A stretch of DNA of 64,000 bases from Microvirga ossetica (GTDB lineage: Bacteria > Pseudomonadota > Alphaproteobacteria > Rhizobiales > Beijerinckiaceae): assembly GCF_002741015.1 (NCBI RefSeq), contig NZ_CP016620.1:186001-250000 (forward strand). Reading direction: 5' to 3'. Below are positions 45,068 to 55,234 of the stretch, piece by piece. Position 1 is the first letter of the stretch; every line of letters starts with the position of its first letter. Below the pieces are notes generated by a model, which was given only the letters and a program-made list of their open reading frames with translations, did not search any database and was not told where the DNA came from. Position numbers and translations under genes: made by a program.

Positions 45068-46987
45068 TCAGCCGGATGAAACCCAGTCGTATGGAGCGAC
45101 CGTTGCGCCATCTGCGATCCGACCAGCTGCGTCGCTCCACGCCTCGGGCCCATAGTTGAACGCGAAGAGAACGTCACCACGCCGACGCAGCCGGATATGC
45201 TCGGGAAGATCTGACAGGGCGAGCCCCGCTCGCTCGCCGAGCACAAGCTGACAGGTTGACCGCAGGAGATCGGCAGCGGGCCATGCGGCGAGATAGAAGC
45301 GGTTCCCGTATTCGACGAGTGATGGCGAGCCGTCGGAAAATCGCGCAACCGGTTCCAATGCGGTTTCCACCCATTCGCGCCACCGCTCGGCCGAGCCTTG
45401 CACCTTGCCGCGAACCGCTGCGCTCAAGCCTGGCCTGAGCGAGGCGACCTGAATCACCTTGAGGGGCAGGAGCGCTTGCAGCGGGCCCGGCGGGAGTTCC
45501 GGCGGGATCGCGAAGTGGCGGGTCTTCGATCCCGAGCGCGGCCCGAACAGGATCGGGGCTTCCGTTGCCTGGAACGCAGCGAGCGCTGCCTCCGAAATGT
45601 GGGGCAGACTCGGAACGACGACAGCGCGGTAGCCTTGGAGCGGTTGGCCGGGCGGAACGATATCGATGTCAAGGCCGAGGCGGCGGAGGCCTTCATACCA
45701 GCGGAAGGCGAGTTCCCCATATGAAAAGTCGCGTCCTTGCGGTTGGATGTCCGTGATCCACGCGGCCTCGTAGTCGAAAACGAGTGCAACGGGCGCCTGC
45801 TGCGTGTCCGGAAGCGGTCCCCGCGACTCGAGCTCACGCGCGACCTGCGTTGCCTCCTTCCCGCCAGGTGAGAGCGTCCGGTCCGGGCGGTTCAAGCCGG
45901 CATGCATCTGCTCTTGGGCAAAAGGGGCTTGCCGCCACCGGAAATAGCTGACGACCTCCGCTCCATGGGCGAAGGCCTCCCATGTCCAAAGGCGCACCAT
46001 GCCCGGGTGCGGAACGGGATTCCAGGAAGCCCAATTCACGGGCCCGGGTTGCTGCTCCATTACCCAGAACCGTCCGCGGCCAACCCCGCGATAGAGATCG
46101 TGATGGAAGGCCGCGATATCCGGATGAGATGTCAGTGCCCAACGCTCGCGCTCGGCTTCCGAAAAAGGGAATTGTTCGACGAAACCCAACGGATACGAGT
46201 CCCACGAGGCAAGGTCGAGGTGGTCGAAGGCCCAATGATCGAACTCGCGGAAGAATCCCATGAAGTTATGGGTGATGAACCGGCCCGGTGAATGCTTCCG
46301 CAGGATCTCGACCTGCATCCGATCGTAGTCCGCAACCTGCTCCGAGGCGAAACGCCGGAAATCAAGGCGCGCTGCCGGATTAGTCTCGGTGACGGCGAGA
46401 TTAGGGAGGGCGATCTCGTCGAAACTCCGCACCTCCTGAGACCAGAAAACATTGCCCCAGGCGTCATTCAGTGCGTCGGGCGTCTGATAACGTCGGCGCA
46501 GCCAGCTGTGGAATGCGGCAAGATCCTCCGCGCCCCAGGACAAGACGGTGTTATGGCAGCCGTATTCATTGTCGGTCTGCCAGCCGGCCACCGCTTCGTT
46601 GCGTCCATAATGGCGGGCGAACGCTTCGACGATGCGTCGGCTCTCTGCCCAGTAGGTCTTCGACGAGAACGAGTAGTGACGACGTGAGCCGAAGCCCCGG
46701 ACCTGTCCCGAAGCGTCGACTGGGAGGATGTTGGGATTACGGTCGATAAGCCATTTCGGCGGCGTTGCAGTCGGCGTGCCCATCACGATTTTCAAGCCGT
46801 GGCTGCCGAGAACCTCTACGGCGCGATCGAGCCAAGCCCAATCGAAGCGACCCTCTTCCGGCTCGATCAGGCTCCAGGAGAACTCGCCGATCCTCACATA
46901 GGTGATGCCGAGTTCGGCCATGCGCCGGGCATCCTCCCGCCACAGGTCTTCCGGCCAGTGTTCTGGATAGTAGCAAACGCCAAGCAT
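45068..46987 (-). CDS. GH42 beta-galactosidase
   Basis: The 639-residue protein has the GH42 opening [20 protein letters not shown] and a catalytic TIM barrel. The acid/base Glu lies in [11 protein letters not shown] and the nucleophile Glu in [14 protein letters not shown] trimerisation domain (about 380-570) and a small C-terminal beta domain follow. It cleaves terminal beta-galactosides in the cytosol and has no signal peptide. ATG 46987 directly precedes the conserved start; the longer frame runs into the GH36 gene. It is the last gene of the leftward operon, 25 bases after the alpha-galactosidase gene. Confidence 0.9.
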   Translation of the reverse strand: MLGVCYYPEHWPEDLWREDARRMAELGITYVRIGEFSWSLIEPEEGRFDWAWLDRAVEVLGSHGLKIVMGTPTATPPKWLIDRNPNILPVDASGQVRGFGSRRHYSFSSKTYWAESRRIVEAFARHYGRNEAVAGWQTDNEYGCHNTVLSWGAEDLAAFHSWLRRRYQTPDALNDAWGNVFWSQEVRSFDEIALPNLAVTETNPAARLDFRRFASEQVADYDRMQVEILRKHSPGRFITHNFMGFFREFDHWAFDHLDLASWDSYPLGFVEQFPFSEAERERWALTSHPDIAAFHHDLYRGVGRGRFWVMEQQPGPVNWASWNPVPHPGMVRLWTWEAFAHGAEVVSYFRWRQAPFAQEQMHAGLNRPDRTLSPGGKEATQVARELESRGPLPDTQQAPVALVFDYEAAWITDIQPQGRDFSYGELAFRWYEGLRRLGLDIDIVPPGQPLQGYRAVVVPSLPHISEAALAAFQATEAPILFGPRSGSKTRHFAIPPELPPGPLQALLPLKVIQVASLRPGLSAAVRGKVQGSAERWREWVETALEPVARFSDGSPSLVEYGNRFYLAAWPAADLLRSTCQLVLGERAGLALSDLPEHIRLRRRGDVLFAFNYGPEAWSDAAGRIADGATVAPYDWVSSG

Positions 46988-47012
46988 GTTGAACCTCGGG
47001 TGCAAGTGATGA

Positions 47013-49181
47013 TCACACCGCTTCGGCGGTGAGCACCAGCGCCGATTCAGGAAGAAGGTGAGGAGGGACCAGACCGGCGCCCGCATGAAGCGCGCCAGGA
47101 AGGACGAGGCCATCTGTCCACATCGGCGCAAGCGCGGAGCCAAACCGCAGACCCTCCAGACGTTGAGGAGCTGGGGCGCTGATGCGATAGCTGCGCCCTG
47201 GATCCAGGCCTGGGAACGTGAGCGGTGGCGACAGGCGACGGCGGCGCACGCCCTCCTGTACGATCACATAGACCGCCGCAGCGCCATCCTGCGACACCAC
47301 ACCCACCATGGACCGACCGTCCCGGACAGGCGCTTGCACCACCTGCCCGGCGTGCAGGATGGGGCGCAAGCGCTTGTGCAGGCCAACCCACGAGGCCAAT
47401 GTCGCCGCCTCCTCCTCCGAGAGGTGAAGCGGATTGAGTTCAATGCCAAAATGGCCGAGGAGTGCAACGGCGGCCCGGAAGTCCAAGCCGTGACTGCGGC
47501 CAGTCTGATGGTTAGGCTGGGTCGATACATGCGCGCCCATGAGCTCGGGTGGCATGAGGCGCAAGAATCCACGCTGGATCGAAACGCGTTCCAGGGCATC
47601 GGTGCAATCCGATGCCCAGAACCGATGAGTGCGAGCGAGAACGCCAAAATCGATCCGCCCGCCGCCGCTGGCGCAGCTTTCGATCTCCACACCGGGATGT
47701 GCGGCCCGCAATCGATCGATGAGGACATAGAACGCCTCCACCTGCCTGTGATAGGCGGGGCGCCCCGCCGCATCGCCAGCGGCGAGCAGGTCACGATTCA
47801 TGTCCCACTTCAGATAATCGATTCGGTGGTCGGAGAGCAGCCTGTGAAGGCTTTCGAAGAGATTGTCCGCAACCTCCGGCCGCGTAAGATCGAGAACAAG
47901 CTGGTGGCGCCCCGTGTCGAGCGGACGCCCCTGCAGCCGGAGCGCCCAATTCGGATGCGCACGAAAGAGGTCGGAATCCGGATTCACCATTTCGGGCTCA
48001 ACCCACAGACCGAACTCCATGCCGAGACCATGGATATGCTCGATCAAGGAGGTGAGCCCGTCCGGATACTTGCGCCGATCGACAACCCAGTCGCCAAGGC
48101 TCGACGTGTCGTCGTCGCGGCGTCCGAACCAGCCGTCATCCAGGACGAAGCGCTCGACGCCGATCCGGGCCGCGGCCGTCGCTTGCGCCCTGAGAGAGTC
48201 CACATCGTGATCGAAGTAATTGCCTTCCCACGTGTTGAGCGTGACTGGCCTCGGAGGCATGGCGCCGCCCGACCAGGGAGCGATACGACGGGCAGCGGCA
48301 TGAAAATGCCGGCTCGCCTTGCCAAGGCCTCGAGACGAAAGAGTGGCGTAGGCCCATGACGTCACGAAACGCTCGTTAGCGCCCAGGATGACTTCGCCCG
48401 GATGGAACAGGGGCTCGGCTATCGCGAGCCGCCGACCGTCTTCTAGAACTTCGACCGTGATGCGATGGTTGCCGCTCCAGCCAAGATGGATTCCGTGGAC
48501 AAGACCGTGATCTTCGCCGAAGGCCTGTGTGCCAATAAAGAGGAGCGGAGGGCGGTCGTGCGAGGTTCGTCCGCGGCGGTTCTCCGTGGCCCATTGCCCC
48601 TCCGGTAGCGTAAAGCGTTCAGCCGCAAACTCCCGCGCCCAGACGCCGCCGAACGCCATCACCTCCTCGACCTCCGCCGGTAGAAGAAACACACCTGCGG
48701 CGAGCCGTTCAACCGCAAGCGCTTCGCTGGCTTGATTGAGGATCGCGACCCGCGAGGCGAGCACATCGCCCGTTGCGGGAAGCGAGAGTTCCATCTCGAG
48801 CCCGATCCGCGCAACGGGATCGTGAGCTTTGATCAGCAACCCATCGCTGCATGCCGTGATCTCCTGGACCACGAAGGATGCGGTCCAGTCCTGCCCCTGC
48901 CGATGTGCCGCAAAAGCAGTGGCCCGGAACTGCCCGAGCCCGACGGCTGGGAGAAGCGTCGCACCGGGATAGTCCTTGTCGAGAGCCGCCTGGGCGATCG
49001 GCCGTGACATGGCAATGGCAAGAGCGTTGAGATCTGGAATGGCCTGAAGTCGCGGACCCCAATAGGCAATCTCCGGCAAGCCATCCGCATGGCCGAGCAA
49101 CAGAAGCGTGACGTCCGTTCCGTCGAGCCGATGAACTCGCACTCCGTGTTCGAGGGTCTGAGAGGTCGAAGCATCGGACAT
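47013..49181 (-). CDS. GH36 alpha-galactosidase
   Basis: The 722-residue protein has an N-terminal beta-sandwich (about 1-300), a catalytic barrel and a C-terminal beta domain. The catalytic blocks are [28 protein letters not shown], the nucleophile Asp in [10 protein letters not shown], and the acid/base Asp in [10 protein letters not shown]...[12 protein letters not shown]. It hydrolyses alpha-1,6-linked or other terminal alpha-galactosides. It is cytosolic. ATG 49181 is taken as the start of [20 protein letters not shown]. It is co-transcribed with LacI regulator 2 upstream (97-base gap) and GH42 downstream. Confidence 0.95.
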   Translation of the reverse strand: MSDASTSQTLEHGVRVHRLDGTDVTLLLLGHADGLPEIAYWGPRLQAIPDLNALAIAMSRPIAQAALDKDYPGATLLPAVGLGQFRATAFAAHRQGQDWTASFVVQEITACSDGLLIKAHDPVARIGLEMELSLPATGDVLASRVAILNQASEALAVERLAAGVFLLPAEVEEVMAFGGVWAREFAAERFTLPEGQWATENRRGRTSHDRPPLLFIGTQAFGEDHGLVHGIHLGWSGNHRITVEVLEDGRRLAIAEPLFHPGEVILGANERFVTSWAYATLSSRGLGKASRHFHAAARRIAPWSGGAMPPRPVTLNTWEGNYFDHDVDSLRAQATAAARIGVERFVLDDGWFGRRDDDTSSLGDWVVDRRKYPDGLTSLIEHIHGLGMEFGLWVEPEMVNPDSDLFRAHPNWALRLQGRPLDTGRHQLVLDLTRPEVADNLFESLHRLLSDHRIDYLKWDMNRDLLAAGDAAGRPAYHRQVEAFYVLIDRLRAAHPGVEIESCASGGGRIDFGVLARTHRFWASDCTDALERVSIQRGFLRLMPPELMGAHVSTQPNHQTGRSHGLDFRAAVALLGHFGIELNPLHLSEEEAATLASWVGLHKRLRPILHAGQVVQAPVRDGRSMVGVVSQDGAAAVYVIVQEGVRRRRLSPPLTFPGLDPGRSYRISAPAPQRLEGLRFGSALAPMWTDGLVLPGALHAGAGLVPPHLLPESALVLTAEAV

Positions 49182-49278
49182 CAGGTGATCTCTTCGGTTG
49201 GTTTGGTTTCTGTCGGCGGGTCGGGTGAGCCTAGATGAACTTGAGCGGATGCAGCAGTCGCCCGAAATCCGGAGCAAC

Positions 49279-50322
49279 TCAGGTGCTGGCGCGGATCAGA
49301 AGCTCATAGCCTACATCGTGAATGGTGGATGATGATTGCTGGCCCGCGAAGCGGGCTAGGAGAACTTTGGCGGCCTCACGTCCTAGGGCATCGATCCTCG
49401 CCTTAACCGTTGTCAGAGGCACGGGGAGCAGAGCTGACATCGAGAGGTCGCCAAATCCGGCAATCGCCACGTCGCCGGGGACAGAGACGCCGCGGGAGAG
49501 GCATGCCATCATGGCACCATGCGCGAGATTGTCAGTCTGGAAGAAGGCCGCATCGGGAGGCTGCGCTAAATCGAGCAGAGAGAACATGGCGGTCCGTCCC
49601 TGCTCGATGGTGGTTGGCGTCGGCACCGCTACCGTCAGCTGGTGGCTGACCTTACGACCTGCGTCCTTCATGGCTGCGCAATAGCCATCGTATCGCTCGA
49701 GGGCTTGATCGTTATGCGTGGTTGAGCCGTGAACCACCGCGATGCGGCGATAGCCCCGCTTCAGCAGGTGGGTCGTCATATCGTACGCGGCGGCGAAGTT
49801 GTCGTATCCGACCGCCATGTCGATCGGTGCTGTCCTAATGCTGCCGATCTCAACGATCGGTCCATCGAACCGCCGCACACGCTCATGCAGACTGGCCGAG
49901 TGGGAGAAGCCGGTGAGTACGAGGGCATCGACTTGCCGGCCCAGGAAGGCTGTCACGATCTCGTATTCCTTGGACTCGGACCAGTTGTAAACCCCGAGCA
50001 GCAACTGCTTGCTGTGTTCTTGCAGCTCCTTTGCGAGCTGTTCTGCCAAGTCCGCGAAGAGCGAGCTTCCGCCGACCGTCGGCACAACGAGTCCCACGAT
50101 GTTGGAACGGCTCGATACCAGCGATCGCGCCATGAGATTTGGAACGTATCCGGTCGACTTTATCGCGTCCATCACGCGCTTACGGGTCGCCGGCAGAACG
50201 GCTTCGGGCTGGCGCAGGGCGCGCGATACAGTGATGAGAGAAACGCCCGCCGCATCGGAGACATCCTTCAGGGTAATCGGCTTCCTTGGCTCCTGCCTCG
50301 CCTCTGCCGCATCGACGGTCAT
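49279..50322 (-). CDS. LacI-family transcriptional regulator 2
   Basis: The 347-residue protein has a helix-turn-helix ITLKDVSDAAGVSLITVSRA, a hinge LMARSLVSSRS, and a sugar-binding sensor domain (GLVVPTVGGSSLFADLAEQL; YDMTTHLLKRGYRRIAVVHG; GDVAIAGFGDLSMSALLPVP). It overlaps the upstream sulfatase gene in ATGA and precedes the GH36 gene, so it is an internal member of the leftward operon and probably its repressor. Confidence 0.9.
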   Translation of the reverse strand: MTVDAAEARQEPRKPITLKDVSDAAGVSLITVSRALRQPEAVLPATRKRVMDAIKSTGYVPNLMARSLVSSRSNIVGLVVPTVGGSSLFADLAEQLAKELQEHSKQLLLGVYNWSESKEYEIVTAFLGRQVDALVLTGFSHSASLHERVRRFDGPIVEIGSIRTAPIDMAVGYDNFAAAYDMTTHLLKRGYRRIAVVHGSTTHNDQALERYDGYCAAMKDAGRKVSHQLTVAVPTPTTIEQGRTAMFSLLDLAQPPDAAFFQTDNLAHGAMMACLSRGVSVPGDVAIAGFGDLSMSALLPVPLTTVKARIDALGREAAKVLLARFAGQQSSSTIHDVGYELLIRAST

Positions 50323-51797
50323 GTGAACACCCCGCTACCCGCTGCGGCGATGACCTGACGCTCGCGCTGGCTTCTCCTCACGCGGCGGTCCACGTCGTTG
50401 GGCGACCATCCGTCAAGGACGAGCGACTTGAGCTTTGCGATCGTACTCGCGTGCTCCGGCCGTTCGGCGAGATTGGTACGCTCGCTGGGATCCGTGTCGA
50501 GGCGGAAGAGCTCGTCCCGCTCCCCGTGATAATAAATGTATTTCCAGGGTCCCTGGCGGATCATCCGGATCGGCCGGTCCGCGGCGTGGGCGCAGTACTC
50601 CGAAATGACGGCGCGATCCGGGTTGATAGTCCCACCGGTCAAAAACGATTTCAGGCTTGCTCCGTCGGCATCCTGCAGGAAAGGTGCGCTGAGCGGATCG
50701 TCGCCAACCCCGGCAAGGTCGGCGAAGGTGGCGGTGAGGTCCAGTAGCGAAACCGGAGTATCACATCGTCCGTGCGAAACGATGCCGGGCCAGCGCATGA
50801 TGAGAGGGATCCGGGCCGATTCCTCGAAGAAGCAGCACTTCCACCACAGGCCGTGCGCACCTAGCATCTCGCCGTGATCGGAGGCGTAGCACAGGAGCGG
50901 ATTGAAGCCGTCCCGCGCCGCGCCATCAACCCGATTGAGAACCGTGCCGATCATTTCGTCGAGGTGGGTGACCAACCCGAAGTAGGCGGCACGCGCTCGG
51001 GCGACGGTTTCGTCACTGACACCCTCGATGTCGAAATAGCGCCGGAGCCGTTTATGGAATGGATGCTGCGCCGCAAGCTCGTCGCCTGTAACCGCAGGCA
51101 CATCAATGGCGCTGCCGTCGTAGAGCGAGAAATAGCGCTCGGGAACCTTGAGCGGGAAATGCGGCGCGTTGAACGAAATGCACAGAAAAACTGGTCGCCG
51201 ATCGAGCCCCGCAGCGGCGACACGGTCGATGCACGCGAGGGCTTCGGTCATGACATCATGGTCCTGCTCAAGATGCGGCGTATGCGCCACGCCTGCCGTC
51301 GTCAGCCGGCTGCGAGCTTGGGCGATGGTGGCGTTGGGATCGTCCCAGGTGGGGGACTCGATCGCGGTGCTGCAGACACGGTTGTCATCGACGGGGCGGC
51401 GCTCGAAGCCGTGCAGTTGGTCCGGCCCGATGAAGTGCATCTTCCCAACAAGGATTGTCTCATAACCGCAAGCCCGCATGACATGCGCCAAAGTCGGGAT
51501 ATCGCTGCGGAGTGGCGAGCCATTGTCCCAGCATTCGATGCGCGAGGCGTAACGGCCTGTCATGAAGGACATGCGCGACGGGACGCAGAGTGGCGAAGAG
51601 CAATAGGCGGCGTCAAAGGTCATCCCATCGGCCGCGAGGCGCTGCAGGTTTGGCGTGTGAATGTGCGTATTGCCGTATACCGACGAGAAATGCGGAGCAT
51701 GCTCGTCCGACATGATCAGGATGATGTCTGGCCGGCGGTGCGGCTGTGGCGGCGCCTCCGAAGGTGCGCTGATCACCGGTTTCGTCTCGTGCATCAT
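50319..51797 (-). CDS. Type I (formylglycine-dependent) sulfatase 2
   Basis: The 492-residue sulfatase resembles the choline-sulfatase/aryl-sulfatase branch. The metal site is IILIMSDEHAPHFS, the maturation signature is CVPSRMSFMTGRYASR, then ILVGKMHFIG, FLCISFNAPHFPL and LCYASDHGEMLG. No signal peptide follows the ATG pair at 51797/51794, so it is cytosolic. It is the first gene of the leftward operon, divergent from the second ABC operon across a 131-base regulatory region. The substrate is inferred to be a sulfated sugar from context, but similarity to choline sulfatases should be kept in mind. Confidence 0.9.
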   Translation of the reverse strand: MMHETKPVISAPSEAPPQPHRRPDIILIMSDEHAPHFSSVYGNTHIHTPNLQRLAADGMTFDAAYCSSPLCVPSRMSFMTGRYASRIECWDNGSPLRSDIPTLAHVMRACGYETILVGKMHFIGPDQLHGFERRPVDDNRVCSTAIESPTWDDPNATIAQARSRLTTAGVAHTPHLEQDHDVMTEALACIDRVAAAGLDRRPVFLCISFNAPHFPLKVPERYFSLYDGSAIDVPAVTGDELAAQHPFHKRLRRYFDIEGVSDETVARARAAYFGLVTHLDEMIGTVLNRVDGAARDGFNPLLCYASDHGEMLGAHGLWWKCCFFEESARIPLIMRWPGIVSHGRCDTPVSLLDLTATFADLAGVGDDPLSAPFLQDADGASLKSFLTGGTINPDRAVISEYCAHAADRPIRMIRQGPWKYIYYHGERDELFRLDTDPSERTNLAERPEHASTIAKLKSLVLDGWSPNDVDRRVRRSQRERQVIAAAGSGVFT

Positions 51798-51928
51798 TCC
51801 GCTCAATTCAGACTCCCTCCTGGATGCGCAAAATATGTCCCCTGGCACGCTTGACACACGTATATCATAGGTCATCATGACGCCAATAATCAAACCGGTA
51901 GCAAACGGGCATTGGGAGGATTTGTTGA

Positions 51929-53245
51929 ATGGGCATCACACGTCGCCGGTTCATGAGCACCGCTGCCGGACTTGCGGCGGCGGGCGTTCTTACCTGGGCC
52001 TCTTCGAGGCAGGCTCGAGCGGCCACGGGTCCTCTCTCCGTTTGGAAGTTCGGCGGTACGCCCCGGGAGGTGGAGTTCTGGGCTAAGCAGAACGACCAGT
52101 TCACGGCGGACCACAAGGGCGTCGAGCTTCAGTATTCCTACTTCAATGGCCAGGTGCGGCGCCAGAAGATTCAGGCGGCCCTGCAGACCCGCCAGCTCCC
52201 CGATGTGATGGTCGGCTTCGGCCAGGACGTGCCTGAACTTGTTAACTTCAAGGCGATCCGGCCCCTCGAAGCGCTGGCCGGGAACAAGCTCGCCGGCTGG
52301 CGCGACCGCATGGTTCCTGAAATCCTGAATAGCGGGATCTACGACGGCAAGCTCTATGGACTGCCAGTCTATGTCGACATGGCGCCCTTCCTGGCCTACA
52401 ACATCGATGCATTAAAAGAGGCGGGATTTGATCGGCCGCCTCGGACGTGGTTTGAGCTTCGCGACTACGCGAAAAAGCTCACAAAGCCGGATCGCCCGGG
52501 CTTCGCATTCCCTGCGACGACATCGCCGGGCGACATCAACATCTTCGAGGCAGTCGCATATGCAAATGGTGGCCGTATCTACGATCCGGCGACCAACAAA
52601 GTGACGCTCACGGATCGAGGCATAGTGGATGCGCTCCAGCTCTACGTCGATCTCGTCAAAGATGGTTCGACTCCCACTCCCGCGTCCATGGCCGAAACCA
52701 ATTTCCGCGATACCGCACAGCTCTTTGCGCAGGGCAGGGTGGCCATGTGGGTTGCGTTTTCATGGCTCAATACTCCCTGGGGGACGCCGGACAATCTGAA
52801 TTGGACGGGTGCTGCGTTCCCTCGACCGGACAAGCCGAGCGGATCGTTCCCGCCGGTCAGTGCCTTGATGGATCCGTCGGCGATCCTGTTCATCTCGGCT
52901 AATACGAAGCATCCCGAGGCGGCGCTCGAATACGTCGACTTCTGGTCGCAGGACCAGCAACTTGGACTGTGGGACGGCGATCCGGAATTCTCACGTATTC
53001 CGGCCGGCAAGGCAGCGTGGCAATCTCCAGATCTCGCCAAGCGGTGGCCGAACTGGATCGAGGCCTACAAGGCAGGGACGCTGTTTTCGGGCGCCGAGGC
53101 GATGCCGCGCTTTGTGGGCGTCACGCAGGTCGAGACCGCGCTTGGTGCTGCGATCCAGGAGGCCATCCTCGGGCGCCGCCCAGCTGCGGATGCCCTCGCC
53201 AATGCCCAAGCCATCGCACAGCAGCAGATCAACGGATTGCGCTGA
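51929..53245 (+). CDS. ABC sugar transporter, periplasmic binding protein 2 (Tat)
   Basis: The 438-residue CUT1 solute-binding protein has a twin-arginine signal (ITRRRFMSTAAGLAAAGVLT, cleavage near RARAA). The mature part has LSVWKFGGTPREVEFWAKQN, AYNIDALKEAGFDRPPRTWF and AMWVAFSWLN. Tat export suggests folding before export. It starts the second rightward operon. GGGAGG precedes ATG 51929. It shares little with binding protein 1 beyond the fold, so the two systems probably take up different oligosaccharides. Confidence 0.9.
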   Translation: MGITRRRFMSTAAGLAAAGVLTWASSRQARAATGPLSVWKFGGTPREVEFWAKQNDQFTADHKGVELQYSYFNGQVRRQKIQAALQTRQLPDVMVGFGQDVPELVNFKAIRPLEALAGNKLAGWRDRMVPEILNSGIYDGKLYGLPVYVDMAPFLAYNIDALKEAGFDRPPRTWFELRDYAKKLTKPDRPGFAFPATTSPGDINIFEAVAYANGGRIYDPATNKVTLTDRGIVDALQLYVDLVKDGSTPTPASMAETNFRDTAQLFAQGRVAMWVAFSWLNTPWGTPDNLNWTGAAFPRPDKPSGSFPPVSALMDPSAILFISANTKHPEAALEYVDFWSQDQQLGLWDGDPEFSRIPAGKAAWQSPDLAKRWPNWIEAYKAGTLFSGAEAMPRFVGVTQVETALGAAIQEAILGRRPAADALANAQAIAQQQINGLR

Positions 53246-53298
53246 AGGCGAGTGCCCCGGGCCGCGTGAGCGAGGCTCGGTGAACGATCCTTCCAATC

Positions 53299-53313
53299 GG
53301 GACGGAACGTCCC
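53299..53313 (+). promoter_or_regulatory. Intercistronic hairpin after binding-protein gene 2
   Basis: GGGACG and CGTCCC form a 6-bp stem with a GAA loop, about 50 bases after the stop and 30 before the permease start. Its position matches the hairpin in the first ABC operon and suggests differential expression. Confidence 0.5.
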
Positions 53314-53344
53314 ATTCATGAGGCTCGAATGAGAACGGTGCGGA

Positions 53345-54370
53345 ATGCTGGCGATGGGCGAACCCGTGGCTGACAGAACGACCTCGGCGACTGACAATGC
53401 GGTGATGGCCAAAGCGTCTCATCGGTTTTTCGACCGCAGTTATCTATCGGCATCGGAGCGCGCCGGATGGAGGCGCCGCAATTCGCTATGCAAGGACGAT
53501 CGCTGGCTCGCCTATGCGATGGTTCTCCCGGTTGTGCTCGCGGTGCTCGGGTTCGTTATCGGACCTGCTTATGATGTCTTTCGCCTGAGCTTTACGCGTT
53601 ATGTCATGGGGCAGGAGCTTGGCTTTGGCACCCTCGTCAATTTCTACAATCTGTTTGCCGATCCGATGTTCGTCCACGTTCTCAAGAATACGGCCGTGTG
53701 GATCTTCGGCGGCACAATCGGCTGCGTGGCGCTCGGCTTGGCGCTTGCTTGTTTCCTGGCGATGAATGGGCCTGTCACGGCAGCTCTGCGTGCGTTAATC
53801 CTGCTGCCCTGGATTCTTCCTGACGTGGTCACGGCGATGGCCTGGAAATGGATGCTGCATGGGCAGGTGGGAATTGTTGGTCAGACACTGAAGGATATGG
53901 GCCTTACGGAGCGTCCCATATCCTTTTTGGGAGATCCCAGCCTGGTCATGTGGGTACTGGTCGCGGTGGTCATCTGGCGCAAGGTTCCGCTGGTAACTCT
54001 TGTGCTGACGGCCGCGATCCGCAGCGTGCCCAGTGAACTGCTGGAAGCGAGCCGGATCGACGGCGCCAATCGGTGGGAGAGCTTCCGCTACGTGGTAATG
54101 CCGCACATCGCCTTTCCGTTCACATCGATCACGGTTATTGCTATGATTTGGATGACCGCCGAATTCACTCTGCCATGGGTGATGACAGGCGGCGGCCCCG
54201 CCAATTCGAGCCAGATCATATCGACCTACATTTACCAGCAGAGCTTCGAATTCTTTAACTGGGGTGTCGCGGCAGCCATGTCTGTCGTCAATTTGGTCTG
54301 CCTTGCCGCGCTCGTCGCTGTTTACCTCGTCGTGATGCGGCGGTCCTGGGCCGGCAAGGAGCGTTCATGA
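53345..54370 (+). CDS. ABC sugar transporter permease 2a
   Basis: The 341-residue MalF/UgpA-type permease has a roughly 55-residue hydrophilic N-terminal lead and six membrane helices starting at AYAMVLPVVLAVLGFVIGPA. The EAA loop is LEASRIDGANRWESFRYVVM, with VMTGGGPANSSQII after it. Its stop overlaps the next ATG (ATGA). The start may be any of several Met codons before residue 22. No ATPase is encoded nearby. Confidence 0.9.
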   Translation: MLAMGEPVADRTTSATDNAVMAKASHRFFDRSYLSASERAGWRRRNSLCKDDRWLAYAMVLPVVLAVLGFVIGPAYDVFRLSFTRYVMGQELGFGTLVNFYNLFADPMFVHVLKNTAVWIFGGTIGCVALGLALACFLAMNGPVTAALRALILLPWILPDVVTAMAWKWMLHGQVGIVGQTLKDMGLTERPISFLGDPSLVMWVLVAVVIWRKVPLVTLVLTAAIRSVPSELLEASRIDGANRWESFRYVVMPHIAFPFTSITVIAMIWMTAEFTLPWVMTGGGPANSSQIISTYIYQQSFEFFNWGVAAAMSVVNLVCLAALVAVYLVVMRRSWAGKERS

Positions 54371-55221
54371 TGAAAACCCATCCCATCGTGTATGGGCTGT
54401 TCGGCGTTTGCGCCTTGGTGATTGCGCTCTACATCACTTTCCCTATCCTGTGGCTCATCCTTGCATCCTTCAAGTCTGCGGGCGAGCTGACCCGGCTGCC
54501 CATAACTATCCTGCCCGAGCATTTCACGCTCAGCGCTTACAGCGATCTGTTTCGGGCCGGCACTCAATCGAGTCAGCTGCTCGATTGGCGCAAGCTCATT
54601 ACGAACAGCTTCTTCATTTCGGTGGCGTCGACCATCTTGGTCGTGTTCTTCGGGGCGATCGCCGGCTACGCATTCGCGCGGATCAAGTTCCCAGGCCGGG
54701 ATTTGATCCTCGGTGGATTGCTCATCAGCCGCATGTTCCAAGGCGCGGCCCTCCTGCTCCCCACCTATCGCTTGATGGTTTATCTCGGGCTGCACGACTC
54801 GCCCTGGGCGCTGATCATCATCTATTCAGCATTCGGACTACCGTTCGCCACATGGATCATAACCGCCGGCCTGCGCGAGATTCCAGTGGAACTCGAAGAG
54901 GCAGCTGTGATCGACGGAGCAAACCGCTTACAGACTATGATGAAAGTGGTTCTGCCGCTTGCCGTGCCTTCGCTCGTCACCGCAGCCCTGTGGCACTTCG
55001 TCGGCTGTTGGGCGGAGTTCGCGTTCGCATCGATCATTCTCGAGTCCCCCGGGAAGAAGACGGTCACGCTGGGCCTCGTGAACTTCGTCGATTACTTCAC
55101 GCTCGAATTCAACCGCGTCGGAGCGGCGGCCGCCCTGATTGCACTGCCAATCCTTGTAATCTTCTTTTTCGGGCAACGATATTTCACCCGCGGCTTACTG
55201 CAAGGCGCCGTCAAGGGTTGA
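54367..55221 (+). CDS. ABC sugar transporter permease 2b
   Basis: The 284-residue MalG-type permease has six helices and the EAA loop EEAAVIDGANRLQTMMKVVL. The C-terminus is FFGQRYFTRGLLQGAVKG. It is translationally coupled to permease 2a and 13 bases from the rhamnosidase gene. It is the partner of permease 2a in a heterodimeric channel. Confidence 0.9.
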   Translation: MMKTHPIVYGLFGVCALVIALYITFPILWLILASFKSAGELTRLPITILPEHFTLSAYSDLFRAGTQSSQLLDWRKLITNSFFISVASTILVVFFGAIAGYAFARIKFPGRDLILGGLLISRMFQGAALLLPTYRLMVYLGLHDSPWALIIIYSAFGLPFATWIITAGLREIPVELEEAAVIDGANRLQTMMKVVLPLAVPSLVTAALWHFVGCWAEFAFASIILESPGKKTVTLGLVNFVDYFTLEFNRVGAAAALIALPILVIFFFGQRYFTRGLLQGAVKG

Positions 55222-55234
55222 TGGTGGGCCGCAG

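Noticed and set aside
37302..51854. Long antisense frames opposite the GH4, LacI, GH36 and sulfatase genes (37302-38309, 43530-44837, 47058-48359, 50874-51854)
   Set aside because: Each is covered by a gene with clear catalytic motifs on the other strand.
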